NCBI GenBank assembly: GCA_019637335.1
Contig: JAHBVV010000020.1
Coordinates: forward strand, 1-64,000
Direction of reading: 5' to 3'
DNA from: Candidatus Hydrogenedentota bacterium
GTDB lineage: Bacteria > Hydrogenedentota > Hydrogenedentia > Hydrogenedentales > JAEUWI01
DNA length: 64,000 bases
Part shown: positions 18,011 to 26,129 of the stretch, piece after piece
How positions within the stretch are numbered: the first letter of the stretch is position 1
Layout of the letters: every line of letters begins with the position of its first letter
Position numbers and translations under genes: made by a program
Notes under the pieces: model-generated
What the model was told of the DNA's origin: nothing
The model's database searches: none
Seen by the model: only the letters and a program-made list of their open reading frames with translations

Positions 18011-18577
18011 TTGAACGGCCCGCTATCGACAGAGGACGCGCGAGACATCCCGCTGGCCGCGAACGGCGACGAGGCCGCGGCCCGCAGGCTGTACGAGCGT
18101 TACGCCGCCGATGTGGCCCGCCAGATGTGGCGCTTCACCCGGGACCCGGTGATTCACCAGGACCTCGCGCAGGACGTCTGGATCAGCGCCTTCCGCAACC
18201 TGCGCGAATTTCGGGGAGAAGCCCCGTTCCCGCACTGGATCCGGCGCATCGCCACGCACACGGGATACCGCTTCTGGAAACGCCAGGCCCGCGATCTCGA
18301 ACGCCGGCGCGCCTATGAGGCGGAACAGCACACCACGGCCGCACCGGCAAACCCGGAGACACCGGTCGAGGCGGCGGAGCAGCTCCACGCGCTGTTGGCG
18401 CTCTTGCCGCCCGACCAGCGCCTGGTGTTGACGCTTTTTTACCTGGAGGAATGCGGCGTGAGCGAAATCGCGGACCGCACTGGCTGGTCGGCCAGCAAGG
18501 TGAAGGTATGCAATATGCGCGCGCGACAACGGATGAAAACGCTGCTGGAGGAACACGGCTATGAACGAACCTCTTGA
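18011..18577 (+). CDS. ECF-type RNA polymerase sigma factor
   Basis: TTG at 18011 has AGGAG 10 nt upstream. The 188-residue product has sigma region 2 (ARRLYERYAADVARQMWRFT ... DLAQDVWISAFRNLREFRGE) and region 4 (LLPPDQRLVLTLFYLEECGV then SEIADRTGWSASKVKVCNMR), the two-domain form of extracytoplasmic-function sigma factors. The stop overlaps the next gene by 17 bp and a third gene follows, making a compact three-gene unit: sigma, small membrane protein, periplasmic metal-sensor-like protein. This order resembles CnrH/CnrY/CnrX of Cupriavidus, where the membrane pair holds the sigma factor until nickel or cobalt is sensed. The signal here is not established. Confidence 0.9.
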   Translation: MNGPLSTEDARDIPLAANGDEAAARRLYERYAADVARQMWRFTRDPVIHQDLAQDVWISAFRNLREFRGEAPFPHWIRRIATHTGYRFWKRQARDLERRRAYEAEQHTTAAPANPETPVEAAEQLHALLALLPPDQRLVLTLFYLEECGVSEIADRTGWSASKVKVCNMRARQRMKTLLEEHGYERTS

Positions 18578-18815
18578 CCGGCTCGACGCCCTGGCGCGGC
18601 TGGCCCGCCAGGAGGGCGCGCCGCCCGTGGCCTTTGGCCCGGCGCTCGCGGATGCCTTCCGAATACAGCGGCGCGATGAACGCGTGCAGGCCTGGCTGCT
18701 CTCCGGCGCCCTGGCCGCGGCCGCGGCGGTGCTCCTGGTGTGCGCGCCCGCCCTGCTCGCCGGGCCGGACCCGCTGGAGGCGGTCTTCCACGCCGCCTAC
18801 GGGGCCATGCCATGA
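18561..18815 (+). CDS. Small single-pass membrane protein, candidate anti-sigma factor
   Basis: ATG at 18561 lies inside the end of the sigma gene (17-bp overlap), so translation is probably coupled. The 84-residue product has a charged cytoplasmic-side N-terminus (about 45 residues, NEPLDRLDALARLARQEGAP) and one membrane helix (LLSGALAAAAAVLLVCAPAL) with a short tail. No zinc-binding HxxxCxxC motif of classical ZAS anti-sigma factors is seen. Its place directly after an ECF sigma gene and its topology suggest an anti-sigma factor like CnrY, but there is no sequence motif to prove it. Confidence 0.65.
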   Translation: MNEPLDRLDALARLARQEGAPPVAFGPALADAFRIQRRDERVQAWLLSGALAAAAAVLLVCAPALLAGPDPLEAVFHAAYGAMP

Positions 18816-18849
18816 GTGGGGCGTCACGCAATTACGGGAGAACTATCTT

Positions 18850-19263
18850 ATGAGCGAACCCCTTCCCGCCCCCGCCGGCCGCCCGCGCTGGCGCATGCCC
18901 GGCTACGTCAAGAACCTGCTGTTCCTGCTGTGCGGCCTGATCATCGGCAGCCTCGTGACGGCGGTGTACCTGCGTAACGCCGCGCAGCGCGCCATCGCGG
19001 ATCCCGCGCTGCTGTCGGAACGGGCAGTCCAGCGCCTCGAACGCCAACTGGACCTCGACGAAGCGCAACGGGCCGCGATCCGCCAGGCATTCCGCGATCG
19101 CCTGGCGGGCTTCCGCGCCATCCGCGAGCGTGTCCGGCCCGAAATCCAGGCCGAGTTGGACGCCCTCCGCGCCGATGTGGAAACCCACCTCCGCCCCGAT
19201 CAGCGCGAACAGTGGCGCGCCCGCTTCGACGCGATTCGGCAGCGGTGGCAGCGCGAGGATTAG
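18850..19263 (+). CDS. Membrane-anchored ZraP/CnrX-like periplasmic protein (Metal_resist type)
   Basis: ATG at 18850 follows GGGAG with 9-nt spacing. The 137-residue product has one N-terminal membrane helix (NLLFLLCGLIIGSLVTAVYL) and a helical, charged periplasmic part (QLDLDEAQRAAIRQAFRDRL ... VETHLRPDQREQWRARFDAI). That pattern matches the heavy-metal-resistance/CpxP-Spy-ZraP helical hairpin. Classical metal ligands (clustered His or Met) are not evident, so envelope-stress sensing is as likely as metal sensing. It closes the sigma/anti-sigma unit at 18011-18815 and probably controls it. Confidence 0.7.
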   Translation: MSEPLPAPAGRPRWRMPGYVKNLLFLLCGLIIGSLVTAVYLRNAAQRAIADPALLSERAVQRLERQLDLDEAQRAAIRQAFRDRLAGFRAIRERVRPEIQAELDALRADVETHLRPDQREQWRARFDAIRQRWQRED

Positions 19264-19294
19264 CGCGGGCGCGGCGGTTACGGCTTGAGTCCCG

Positions 19295-20233
19295 TCAGTC
19301 CGCTTTCATCAGGCCCGCGCGCCGCTTCCGCATCGTGTCGTAGAACACGAGCACCACGATCAGCGCCCCGATCAGCACCTGCTGCCAGTACGGGTCGAGG
19401 TTTTCCAGGTTGCAGAAGTTTCGGAGCACGAACATGATCAACGCGCCCGCCACCGAGGCGATCGCGTTGCCTTCCCCGCCCATCAGGCTCGCGCCGCCGA
19501 TCACGCACGCCGCGATTGTGTCCAGTTCATACATCTCCGCGGCCGTCGGCGATCCGATGCTGGTCTTCGCCGCCAACATCATACCGCCGAAGCCCGCCAT
19601 GAGGCCGCTCAGCGTGTACGCGAGAATCAGCACGCGGTCCACCGGCACCCCGGAAAGGCGCGAAGCCTGCTTGTTGCCGCCGATCGCGTAGAGCGATCGC
19701 CCGAAGCGCGTGAATAGCAGCATGAATGTGAATATCAGGCAGAGCACCACCACAATGACCACCGGGATCCGCCAGTCCTTCGCGTCGCCGAGCCAGAGAA
19801 AACTCGGCGGCAAGCCGAAGATGGGCTTGCCGCCGGAAATCAACAAGGCCAGGCCCCGCGCCACCATCATCATGCCGAGGGTCACGATAAACGGCGCGAT
19901 CCTGCCTTTGGCCACGAGCGCGCCGTTGATCGCGCCGCAAAGTACGCCAACCCCGCATCCGATGAGCACGCCCAGGGGCATGGGCACGCCGCTCTTCATC
20001 GCGAGGCAGCCCACCACGCCGGCCAACGCCGCCACGCTTCCGACGGACAGGTCGATGCCCGCCGTCAGGATCACCATTAACTGGCCGATCGCGATGACGC
20101 CGATAATGGCGGATCGGCTGGCCACCGTCTGCAGGTTGCCCGGTTTGCGGAAGTCGTCGGAATACACGGCCAGCAGGATGCACAGTCCGGCCAGGATAAA
20201 CAGCGGGGAATGCTTGGCGATAAACCGCTTCAT
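19295..20233 (-). CDS. RbsC-type sugar ABC transporter permease
   Basis: The 312-residue product has about nine hydrophobic segments and the BPD_transp_2 signature (MVILTAGIDLSVGSVAALAG, GRSLYAIGGNKQASRLSGVP, ACVIGGASLMGGEGN). Permeases of this family import ribose, xylose, inositol or similar pentose-like sugars, working with an RbsA-type double ATPase and an RbsB-type binding protein. Neither partner is in the window. The gene follows a Gfo/Idh/MocA oxidoreductase on the same strand with a 33-bp gap, a pairing seen in inositol and sugar-derivative catabolism. The 3' end converges with the ZraP-like gene. Confidence 0.9.
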   Translation of the reverse strand: MKRFIAKHSPLFILAGLCILLAVYSDDFRKPGNLQTVASRSAIIGVIAIGQLMVILTAGIDLSVGSVAALAGVVGCLAMKSGVPMPLGVLIGCGVGVLCGAINGALVAKGRIAPFIVTLGMMMVARGLALLISGGKPIFGLPPSFLWLGDAKDWRIPVVIVVVLCLIFTFMLLFTRFGRSLYAIGGNKQASRLSGVPVDRVLILAYTLSGLMAGFGGMMLAAKTSIGSPTAAEMYELDTIAACVIGGASLMGGEGNAIASVAGALIMFVLRNFCNLENLDPYWQQVLIGALIVVLVFYDTMRKRRAGLMKAD

Positions 20234-20266
20234 GGGTACCTCAAGGCGCGATGCGCGCGCCGCGCA

Positions 20267-21295
20267 TCAGGCCAGCGGCAGCGCCACGGGCTTCCCTTCC
20301 AGGCCGGAGAGATCGGCGGCGTAGCAAAGCTCGTGGGACTTGAACGCGTCCGCGATATTCGCGTGCGACTCCACATCCCGCTGGATGCAGTCGATCAGGT
20401 GCGACGCCAGGTTCGAAAACGGGTGGTGCGTCACGTCCCCGCTGTCCGGCAGGATCGTCGGCACGCTCGCCCACGACGTCTGCCCGGGATACTTCGTCTT
20501 GGAGAAGATCTGGTTGTTCTTGATCGTGCCGTGCGTGCCGATCAGGTTGATGTTGAAGACATACGGCTGCACGCACTCAATGCAGGAGGTCACCTTGCCG
20601 ATGCGCCCGTCCTGAAAGCGCAGGATCGTGCATGTGGTCGGGGAATACTCGTACTCCGTGAAGTTCGGGCCGCCGCCCGCCGTCGCGTATTGCGTCACTT
20701 CCGCCACTTCGCCGCCCATGAAATACCGCAGCGCGTCCATCGCGTGGCAGCCGGCGGACAGCAGCGAGCTCGCGCCGATTTCCTTCTTTACGTTCCACGC
20801 GTACTGCTTGTACCAGGGGCCGATGCCGTGGAAGTAGTCCACCTCGCCCATGTACACCCGACCGATCGCGTCGTCCGCGATCTGCTTCTTGATAATGTCG
20901 AAAAGCGGATTCCAGCGGAGCACGAAGCTCACCGCCGACTTCACGCCGGCCTTCGACACCGCGTCCCGTATCGCGCGCGCATCCTCCACCGTTACCGCCA
21001 TCGCCTTCTCCAGCAGAATGTGCTTGCCCGCGCTGGCGGACGCCACCGCCTGCTCCTTGTGCACATTCGGGGGCGTGCAGATCGACACAATGTCGATGCC
21101 GTCCTGTTTGAGCGCCGCGTCCAGATCCGTATACGTGGGGCAGGTCAGGCCGAGGCCCTCGGCGAAGGCCTTTGTCCGGCCCGCGTCCCGCCCGCACACC
21201 GCGCGCACTTCCGCCCGCGAATCGGCCTGAAACGCCTTCACGTGTTCACCGGCCACCCATCCCGTGCCTACTATCACCACCCCGAGCTTGCTCAT
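20267..21295 (-). CDS. Gfo/Idh/MocA family NAD(P)-dependent oxidoreductase
   Basis: The 342-residue product opens with a Rossmann fold (VVIVGTGWVAGEHVKAFQAD) and continues with ICTPPNVHKEQAVASASAGK and HILLEKAMAVT, where the usual EKP is EKA. The C-terminal part is the alpha/beta sheet domain of the family (SLLSAGCHAMDALRYFMGGE). These enzymes oxidise or reduce hydroxyls of sugars, inositols and related compounds. It is the first gene of a probable two-gene unit with the RbsC-like permease downstream, suggesting uptake plus first-step oxidation of one sugar-like compound. The substrate is not determinable from sequence. Confidence 0.9.
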   Translation of the reverse strand: MSKLGVVIVGTGWVAGEHVKAFQADSRAEVRAVCGRDAGRTKAFAEGLGLTCPTYTDLDAALKQDGIDIVSICTPPNVHKEQAVASASAGKHILLEKAMAVTVEDARAIRDAVSKAGVKSAVSFVLRWNPLFDIIKKQIADDAIGRVYMGEVDYFHGIGPWYKQYAWNVKKEIGASSLLSAGCHAMDALRYFMGGEVAEVTQYATAGGGPNFTEYEYSPTTCTILRFQDGRIGKVTSCIECVQPYVFNINLIGTHGTIKNNQIFSKTKYPGQTSWASVPTILPDSGDVTHHPFSNLASHLIDCIQRDVESHANIADAFKSHELCYAADLSGLEGKPVALPLA

Positions 21296-21430
21296 GACGT
21301 TCTCCTTCGGTTCCGCTTCTGGTTAACGTGGTACCGGGGAGTGTAGCATCCGGCGGCGCCCCTTGGCATCCCGGACCCGGGCCCTGCGCGCGCGCAAACG
21401 AAACGCCGCCCGCACAGCCTTTTCCGGAGG

Positions 21431-21631
21431 CGGGCTGTTCGGTCTCATCCGGTTCGCGCGTCGTTGCAATCCGTGTTATCGGTGTAATCCGTGGTCAAGA
21501 AAGGAGATCACCACGACGGGCACGAAGAAGATACAGAGAAGAGCTTTAACCGCAGAGAACGCAGAGAGCGCATAGGGTGTTATCGTGCGCGGACGGACTG
21601 GGGCGGTTGAATGGGGGCATGTTTTATAACC
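21431..21631. repeat. Direct repeat copy 1 (about 200 bp)
   Basis: This block recurs at 21808-22017 with few differences. It begins with the right half of the 204-bp inverted-terminal element (including its right end near 21470-21497) and continues through ACGAAGGGCACGAAG-like and AACCGCAGAGAACGCAGAGA stretches to a TAACC end. No coding frame in it looks real. Confidence 0.85.
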
Positions 21632-21661
21632 GCGAATGCATCGGGAGCAGCGGCGGGCCGC

Positions 21662-21885
21662 GGTCAGAATTTGTGACCACGGATTGCACGGATGACACGG
21701 ATAGAAGATCGTTCCGGTGGTTGAGGCCTGCCGGCGGCTGCGTGCGAATTTCGACGCAGCCTGTTCGGATTGTTCAGCATCGGAATGGTAGCGGAGTTGA
21801 TCGGGCGGCGGGTTGTTCGGTCTTGTCCGGTTCGCGCGTTGCCGCAATTCGTGTCATTGGTGTAATCCTTGGTCAAGAAAAAGAG
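21662..21885 (+). repeat. 204-bp element with about 30-bp terminal inverted repeats, copy A
   Basis: The core runs 21673-21876. Its left end (GACCACGGATTGCACGGATG, within 21673-21702) is the imperfect reverse complement of its right end (21847-21876, about 23-24 of 30 positions). The same element, also exactly 204 bp between the outer ends, lies inverted at 27886-28089, with similarity extending about 10 bp further on both sides. There is no transposase inside. The structure is MITE-like. Confidence 0.8.
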
Positions 21886-22017
21886 ATCATCACGAAGGGC
21901 ACGAAGGACACGAGGAAAAACAGAGAAGAGCTTTAACCGCAGAGAACGCAGAGAGCGCATAGGGTGTTATTGTGCGCGGACGGACTGTGGCGGTTGAACG
22001 GGGGCGTGTCTTTAACC
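21808..22017. repeat. Direct repeat copy 2 (about 210 bp)
   Basis: Second copy of the block at 21431-21631; its first third is shared with the right half of inverted-terminal element A. It is followed by another short-period run (ACCACGAATGGACACCAATG). The gap 21296-22129 between genes is almost wholly made of such repeats. Confidence 0.85.
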
Positions 22018-22129
22018 ACGAATGGACACCAATGCACACAAATGCAGCGGGATCCCCGGTGCGAGAGGATCCCGCTGCACCTACCCTCCCCAACACCGAA
22101 CCGAACGGTCCGGCTTGCGCCGGCAACCC

Positions 22130-22300
22130 CTAGACGAGTTCCATGTTATGAAGGATTACATACGCGCCATAGAGCACGCAGAGAAAGGAGAACCAGAAGA
22201 CCGGAATCGGACGCGCGCTTCGCCCGCAGTGGAAGCAGAATTTCGCGCTGACCCGTATGGACTCTCCGCAGGAGCGACATTTCGTGTAACAGACTTGCAT
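22130..22300 (-). CDS. Small zinc-ribbon membrane protein
   Basis: ATG at 22300 is preceded on the minus strand by GGAGGA with 8-nt spacing, which fixes the start. The 56-residue product has a zinc ribbon in its first half (CRSCGESIRVSAKFCFHCGR, two CxxC pairs) and one membrane helix in the second (PVFWFSFLCVLYGAYVILHN). Ribbon-plus-one-helix proteins are common but mostly unstudied. The gene stands between the repeat-rich gap and the divergent glycosyltransferase operon. No function can be assigned. Confidence 0.7.
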   Translation of the reverse strand: MQVCYTKCRSCGESIRVSAKFCFHCGRSARPIPVFWFSFLCVLYGAYVILHNMELV

Positions 22301-22497
22301 AGCCACATCCTCCGTGATCGTTGTTGATCGTGAAGCCACGCCAACCATTATGCAACGTGCGTGCCAACTCGAGTCGCATGGGGTAAGTCTGAATAAACTA
22401 CTGATATTGAACAGCTTACAAATAACCGCCGCCGGGCCGAGCCCGTCGCAATATCGTCATATTCTTGTCATAGTGACAGCCCGCCGCCGATCCGCCG

Positions 22498-22526
22498 TTG
22501 ACGCTTCCGCAGTCGCCCCCTATAAT
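22498..22526 (+). promoter_or_regulatory. Near-consensus promoter of the glycosyltransferase operon
   Basis: TTGACG (22498-22503), 17-bp spacer, TATAAT (22521-22526). Transcription would begin near 22533. The TTG at 22498 is therefore part of the -35 box and cannot be the start codon of the following gene. Confidence 0.75.
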
Positions 22527-22557
22527 ACGCGCCGTTGCGCAACCCTGGAACCGCCTG

Positions 22558-24855
22558 GTGACTTCCCCCGAAAAAATCCCCGTAATCATCGCGGTCGGCG
22601 ATTTCGCCAGCGGTGTTACGTCGTGGGCGCTTCGGCTTCGCGAGGCCTTTGAAGCCCACCCGCGCTACCGAATCCTGCTGATGAACTGCACGGACACGCG
22701 CAACCGGATCGCGGACTTCGATCTCCACGCGGCCAGCGCCCGCCGCGCGCGGGAGCTCCTGGCGGCCTTCGATACCGCCATTGTCGTCCCCAACTTCGTC
22801 TGGGATCTCATACCGATCTGTGTGGAGATCAACGCAACTGGCAAGCAACTTCGGTGCATCGGGTACTGCCGCGCGGATTCCGAGCCGGAGTACTACGCGC
22901 CGCTCCGCTGGTACGCCCCCGCCTTCGCGCAATTCGCCACGGTCAGCCCCGCTTGCACGCGCGCGCTGGCCGAACGCCTCGATCGCGATCCGGCTTCGAT
23001 CCACACCCTGCCCGCCGGGGTGCATGTTCCCGAAATGCTGGACCGCGCCTGGCAAACCGCGCCCATCCGCCTCGCGTACGGCGGCCGCATCGTGCAGGAG
23101 CAGAAGCGCGTGATGGACTTCGTTCCGCTTGTCGCCGCCCTCGAGGCGCGCGGCGTGGATTTCCGCTTCGATATCGCCGGCGTGGGACCGCAACGGGATG
23201 AACTGGAGCGGAGCATCGCGGGAGTCGATACCGCCGGACGCGTCCGCTTCCACCCGCGCCGCAAGCCGCCGGAGATGCCCGCGTTCTGGGCCGATCATGA
23301 TGTATTCGTGCAGGTGTCGGACTTCGAGGGTACGAGCAACAGCATGCTCGAGTCCATGGCCGCTGGCGTCGTGCCGGTCCTGACCAGAACCGCCAGCGGC
23401 GTGGACGGCATCGTCGCGCACGGCGAGAACGGCTTCCTGGCGCCCCCCGGGGACATGGATGCCCTGGCGGACGCCATTGCCCAACTCGCCTCGGACCCCG
23501 CTCGCCTCGCGCGTATGGGGGCGGCGGCGCATGCGGCGGTGCGGCCCTGCGCCATGCCACGGCACGTGGAACTGTTCGCCGCCATGCTCAACGCGGCCCT
23601 GGAGGCGCCCCCGGCGGCGTGGCCCGAGGGCCGCCCCCTGGCCCCGCCCGAGCCGTTCCACGGCGTCCGGCTCGCCCCGGACCACGCCGTACCCGGCAAA
23701 CGCCGCATCGCCATACTCTTCCCCTCGCCGCTACGTGGGGGCGCGGAAGACTACGCGCTGGCCGTCGCGGCGGGCGCCGTTCGCGCGGGCCATGATGTCC
23801 ACGCCGCCTGCTCGAAGCGCACCGCCCTGCGAGATTTGACGCGGGACTTTTTTCGCGCCGGGGTCTTTCACCACACGCTGGAAATCTGCGATGTCGGCCC
23901 GAAATCGGGGCAGGCCCTCTTCTACAAACGCTTCACGCGCACCATCCGTCTGCTCCGGCGCCTGAAACCGGACGCCGCGCTCTACATGCTCTGTGGCATG
24001 CAGTATGGCTTCCTCAGCCTGCTCGCGTGCGCCGTCGCAAAAACCCCGACCCTCGTGGTCTTCCAGCTCGTGCGCGACGACATCCGCATCCCGCCACGCC
24101 GCCGCGCCATCTACCGCTGGATGCGCGCCCGGGGCCAGCGATACGTCGCTGTGTCCGCCGAAAACCGGGACCGGCTCGCCCGCGCCTTTGGAATGCCGCC
24201 GGACGAGATTCTCGTTATCCCGAATGGCGTTCGGATAGACCGCTTCGCCTTCGACGATGAGCAACGGGCCGGAGCCCGCGCGCGCGTTCGGGAAGCACTC
24301 AACCTCCCCCCCGACGCCGTGCTCTGCCTGACCGTCGGACGCCTCAGCCACCAGAAGGGCCACGATATCCTTGTCCCGGCCATCCCACACGTTGTGGCGC
24401 GCTTCCCCGGGGTTCATTTTCTCTGGGCGGGCGACGGGCCCCGGGAGAAAAAACTGCGCGCCCTGCTGGTTACCTATGGCGCGTCCCCGCACGTCACCCT
24501 GCTCGGGCGGCGGGACGATATGCCGGAGCTCCTGAACGCCTGCGACCTCCTCGTGCACCCCGCGCGCTTTGAAGGCCAGCCCTTCTCCGTGCTTGAAGCG
24601 ATGGCGGCCGGCCTGCCCGTGGTCAGCGCCGCCGCCAGCGGCATTCCGGAGATCATCGCCCACGAGGTCCACGGGCTGCTCTGCCGGCCCGACGATATTG
24701 GCGCACTGCGCGACGCGATCCTCGACGCGCTGGCGGATCCCGAAGCGATGGCGCGCCGCGCCGACGCCGCCCGGGAACGCGTCGCGGAATTCAGCGAGGA
24801 CGCCATGATCGCCCAGACCCTGCGCGCGCTGGACGCGCTGGCGGATGGCCCATGA
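22558..24855 (+). CDS. Tandem GT4 glycosyltransferase fusion
   Basis: The GTG at 22558 is the first usable start downstream of the promoter at 22498; an earlier TTG overlaps the -35. The 765-residue product contains two GT-B glycosyltransferase modules. The first (about 1-370) keeps the family-1 C-terminal signature (IRLAYGGRIVQEQKRVMDFV, FEGTSNSMLESMAAGVVPVL). The second (about 385-765) has PSPLRGGAEDYALAVAAGAV and LTVGRLSHQKGHDILVPAIP with RFEGQPFSVLEAMAAGLPVV. Each carries the E-x7-E type element (ESMAAGVVPV, EAMAAGLPVV) that binds the nucleotide-sugar. A double enzyme can add two sugars in sequence to a lipid- or protein-linked glycan at the cytoplasmic side. The stop overlaps the next start (ATGA). 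Confidence 0.85.
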   Translation: MTSPEKIPVIIAVGDFASGVTSWALRLREAFEAHPRYRILLMNCTDTRNRIADFDLHAASARRARELLAAFDTAIVVPNFVWDLIPICVEINATGKQLRCIGYCRADSEPEYYAPLRWYAPAFAQFATVSPACTRALAERLDRDPASIHTLPAGVHVPEMLDRAWQTAPIRLAYGGRIVQEQKRVMDFVPLVAALEARGVDFRFDIAGVGPQRDELERSIAGVDTAGRVRFHPRRKPPEMPAFWADHDVFVQVSDFEGTSNSMLESMAAGVVPVLTRTASGVDGIVAHGENGFLAPPGDMDALADAIAQLASDPARLARMGAAAHAAVRPCAMPRHVELFAAMLNAALEAPPAAWPEGRPLAPPEPFHGVRLAPDHAVPGKRRIAILFPSPLRGGAEDYALAVAAGAVRAGHDVHAACSKRTALRDLTRDFFRAGVFHHTLEICDVGPKSGQALFYKRFTRTIRLLRRLKPDAALYMLCGMQYGFLSLLACAVAKTPTLVVFQLVRDDIRIPPRRRAIYRWMRARGQRYVAVSAENRDRLARAFGMPPDEILVIPNGVRIDRFAFDDEQRAGARARVREALNLPPDAVLCLTVGRLSHQKGHDILVPAIPHVVARFPGVHFLWAGDGPREKKLRALLVTYGASPHVTLLGRRDDMPELLNACDLLVHPARFEGQPFSVLEAMAAGLPVVSAAASGIPEIIAHEVHGLLCRPDDIGALRDAILDALADPEAMARRADAARERVAEFSEDAMIAQTLRALDALADGP

Positions 24856-26129
24856 CCGCCCCACCCGTCGACACCCGGCCTATTGTGCTCTGGATCCATC
24901 CCGGCGGCCTGGTCCCCATATCGGGCGGGGGCGCCGCGCGAACGTGGGCGCTCATCGCGCACCTCCGCGCGGGCGGCTTCGCGGTGCACCTCGTCACCGG
25001 CGATCACGGCGAGCACAACGCGGGGCTGGAGGCGCTGGTGGACCGCCTGTGGATCCCCGGGGGCGCCGCCCCCCCTTCGGGTCGCCCGGCTACGAAGGCC
25101 GCTCTTGAACGCACGCTGAAAGGCCTCTGGCGCCGGCTGGACCCCGACCTCCGCGCCTACCGCCGCCTCGCCGCCCGTTCCAACCGGCCTTCCGCTTCCC
25201 TGAACGCCCTCGTGCGCAACCGCCGCCCCGCCCTGGAGGCCTTCGCGGGCGAAATCGCCTACCGCATCCATCCAACCGCCGCCATCGCCAGCTACGTGTG
25301 GCTCGCCCCCGCGCTCGACCGCATGCCGCCGGGAACGCTGCGCCTTCTCGACACCATCGATATTCAGCATGTGCGCGAGGAAACGGCGCGCGCCGCCGGG
25401 GGAAGCCTGCCGCACGCCCGTTGCGCGCGGGACGACGAAACTCGGGAGTTTGGCCGCGCGGATGTGCTGATTGCGATACAGGCGGAGGAGGCGGCCCAGA
25501 TACGGGCGATGCGCCCCGATCGGGAGGTGCTGGTCGCCGGGCACGCGCTGAAACCGCTCCCATACAAGCCCTCGCCGGCCGGATCCCGCGAGCTGCTCTA
25601 TGTCGGCAACCGCTACGACCCCAACGTCATCGGCCTGCGCACCCTGTTGCGCGACGTCTGGCCCGCCGTGCGCGCGGCCTGTCCCGACGCGGCGCTGACG
25701 GTGTGCGGGCGCGTCGCGGAAACCGTCCGCCGCGCGCCGGAGGGCGTGTCGCTCGTCGGCCATACGCCCGACCTGAACCCGTATTACGCCCGGGCCGCCG
25801 CCGTCTTGAATCCGGTTCCCTACGGCACCGGCCTGAAGATCAAGACGGTGGAGGCGATGGCCCATGGACGTTGCGTGATCTGCACGAAAGCGGGCGCGGG
25901 CGGCCTCGGGGATCCAACGGAACTCCCCATCATCGTCGCCGATCCCGCGGCGGATATGGCTGCGGCGATCTTGGGCATCCTGCGCGACACGGCGCGCCGG
26001 CATGATCTCGAACAGCGCGCCGCCGCCTGCGCGCGGGAGCGATTCCACCCCGACGCGGCCTACGGCGCCCTGGTCGCGCGACTTGAGACGCACGTGGGCG
26101 GCGCGGATCAATCGAAGAGGCCGTCGTAG
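24852..26129 (+). CDS. GT4-like glycosyltransferase
   Basis: ATG at 24852 overlaps the previous stop in ATGA, so the two genes are translationally coupled. The 425-residue product is of the GT-B fold: N-terminal PGGLVPISGGGAARTWALIA, linker LLDTIDIQHVREE, and C-terminal ELLYVGNRYDPNVIGLRTLL, PYGTGLKIKTVEAMAHGRCV. The phrase VGNRYDPNVIGL is typical of glycosyltransferases that act in surface-polysaccharide or glycoprotein loci. The 3' end overlaps the convergent DUF115 gene by 22 bp. The sugar donor and acceptor cannot be read. Confidence 0.8.
   Translation: MTAPPVDTRPIVLWIHPGGLVPISGGGAARTWALIAHLRAGGFAVHLVTGDHGEHNAGLEALVDRLWIPGGAAPPSGRPATKAALERTLKGLWRRLDPDLRAYRRLAARSNRPSASLNALVRNRRPALEAFAGEIAYRIHPTAAIASYVWLAPALDRMPPGTLRLLDTIDIQHVREETARAAGGSLPHARCARDDETREFGRADVLIAIQAEEAAQIRAMRPDREVLVAGHALKPLPYKPSPAGSRELLYVGNRYDPNVIGLRTLLRDVWPAVRAACPDAALTVCGRVAETVRRAPEGVSLVGHTPDLNPYYARAAAVLNPVPYGTGLKIKTVEAMAHGRCVICTKAGAGGLGDPTELPIIVADPAADMAAAILGILRDTARRHDLEQRAAACARERFHPDAAYGALVARLETHVGGADQSKRPS

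Noticed and set aside
20210-21346. 378-codon open frame on the plus strand
   Set aside because: Antisense to the Gfo/Idh/MocA gene, which shows clear family motifs.
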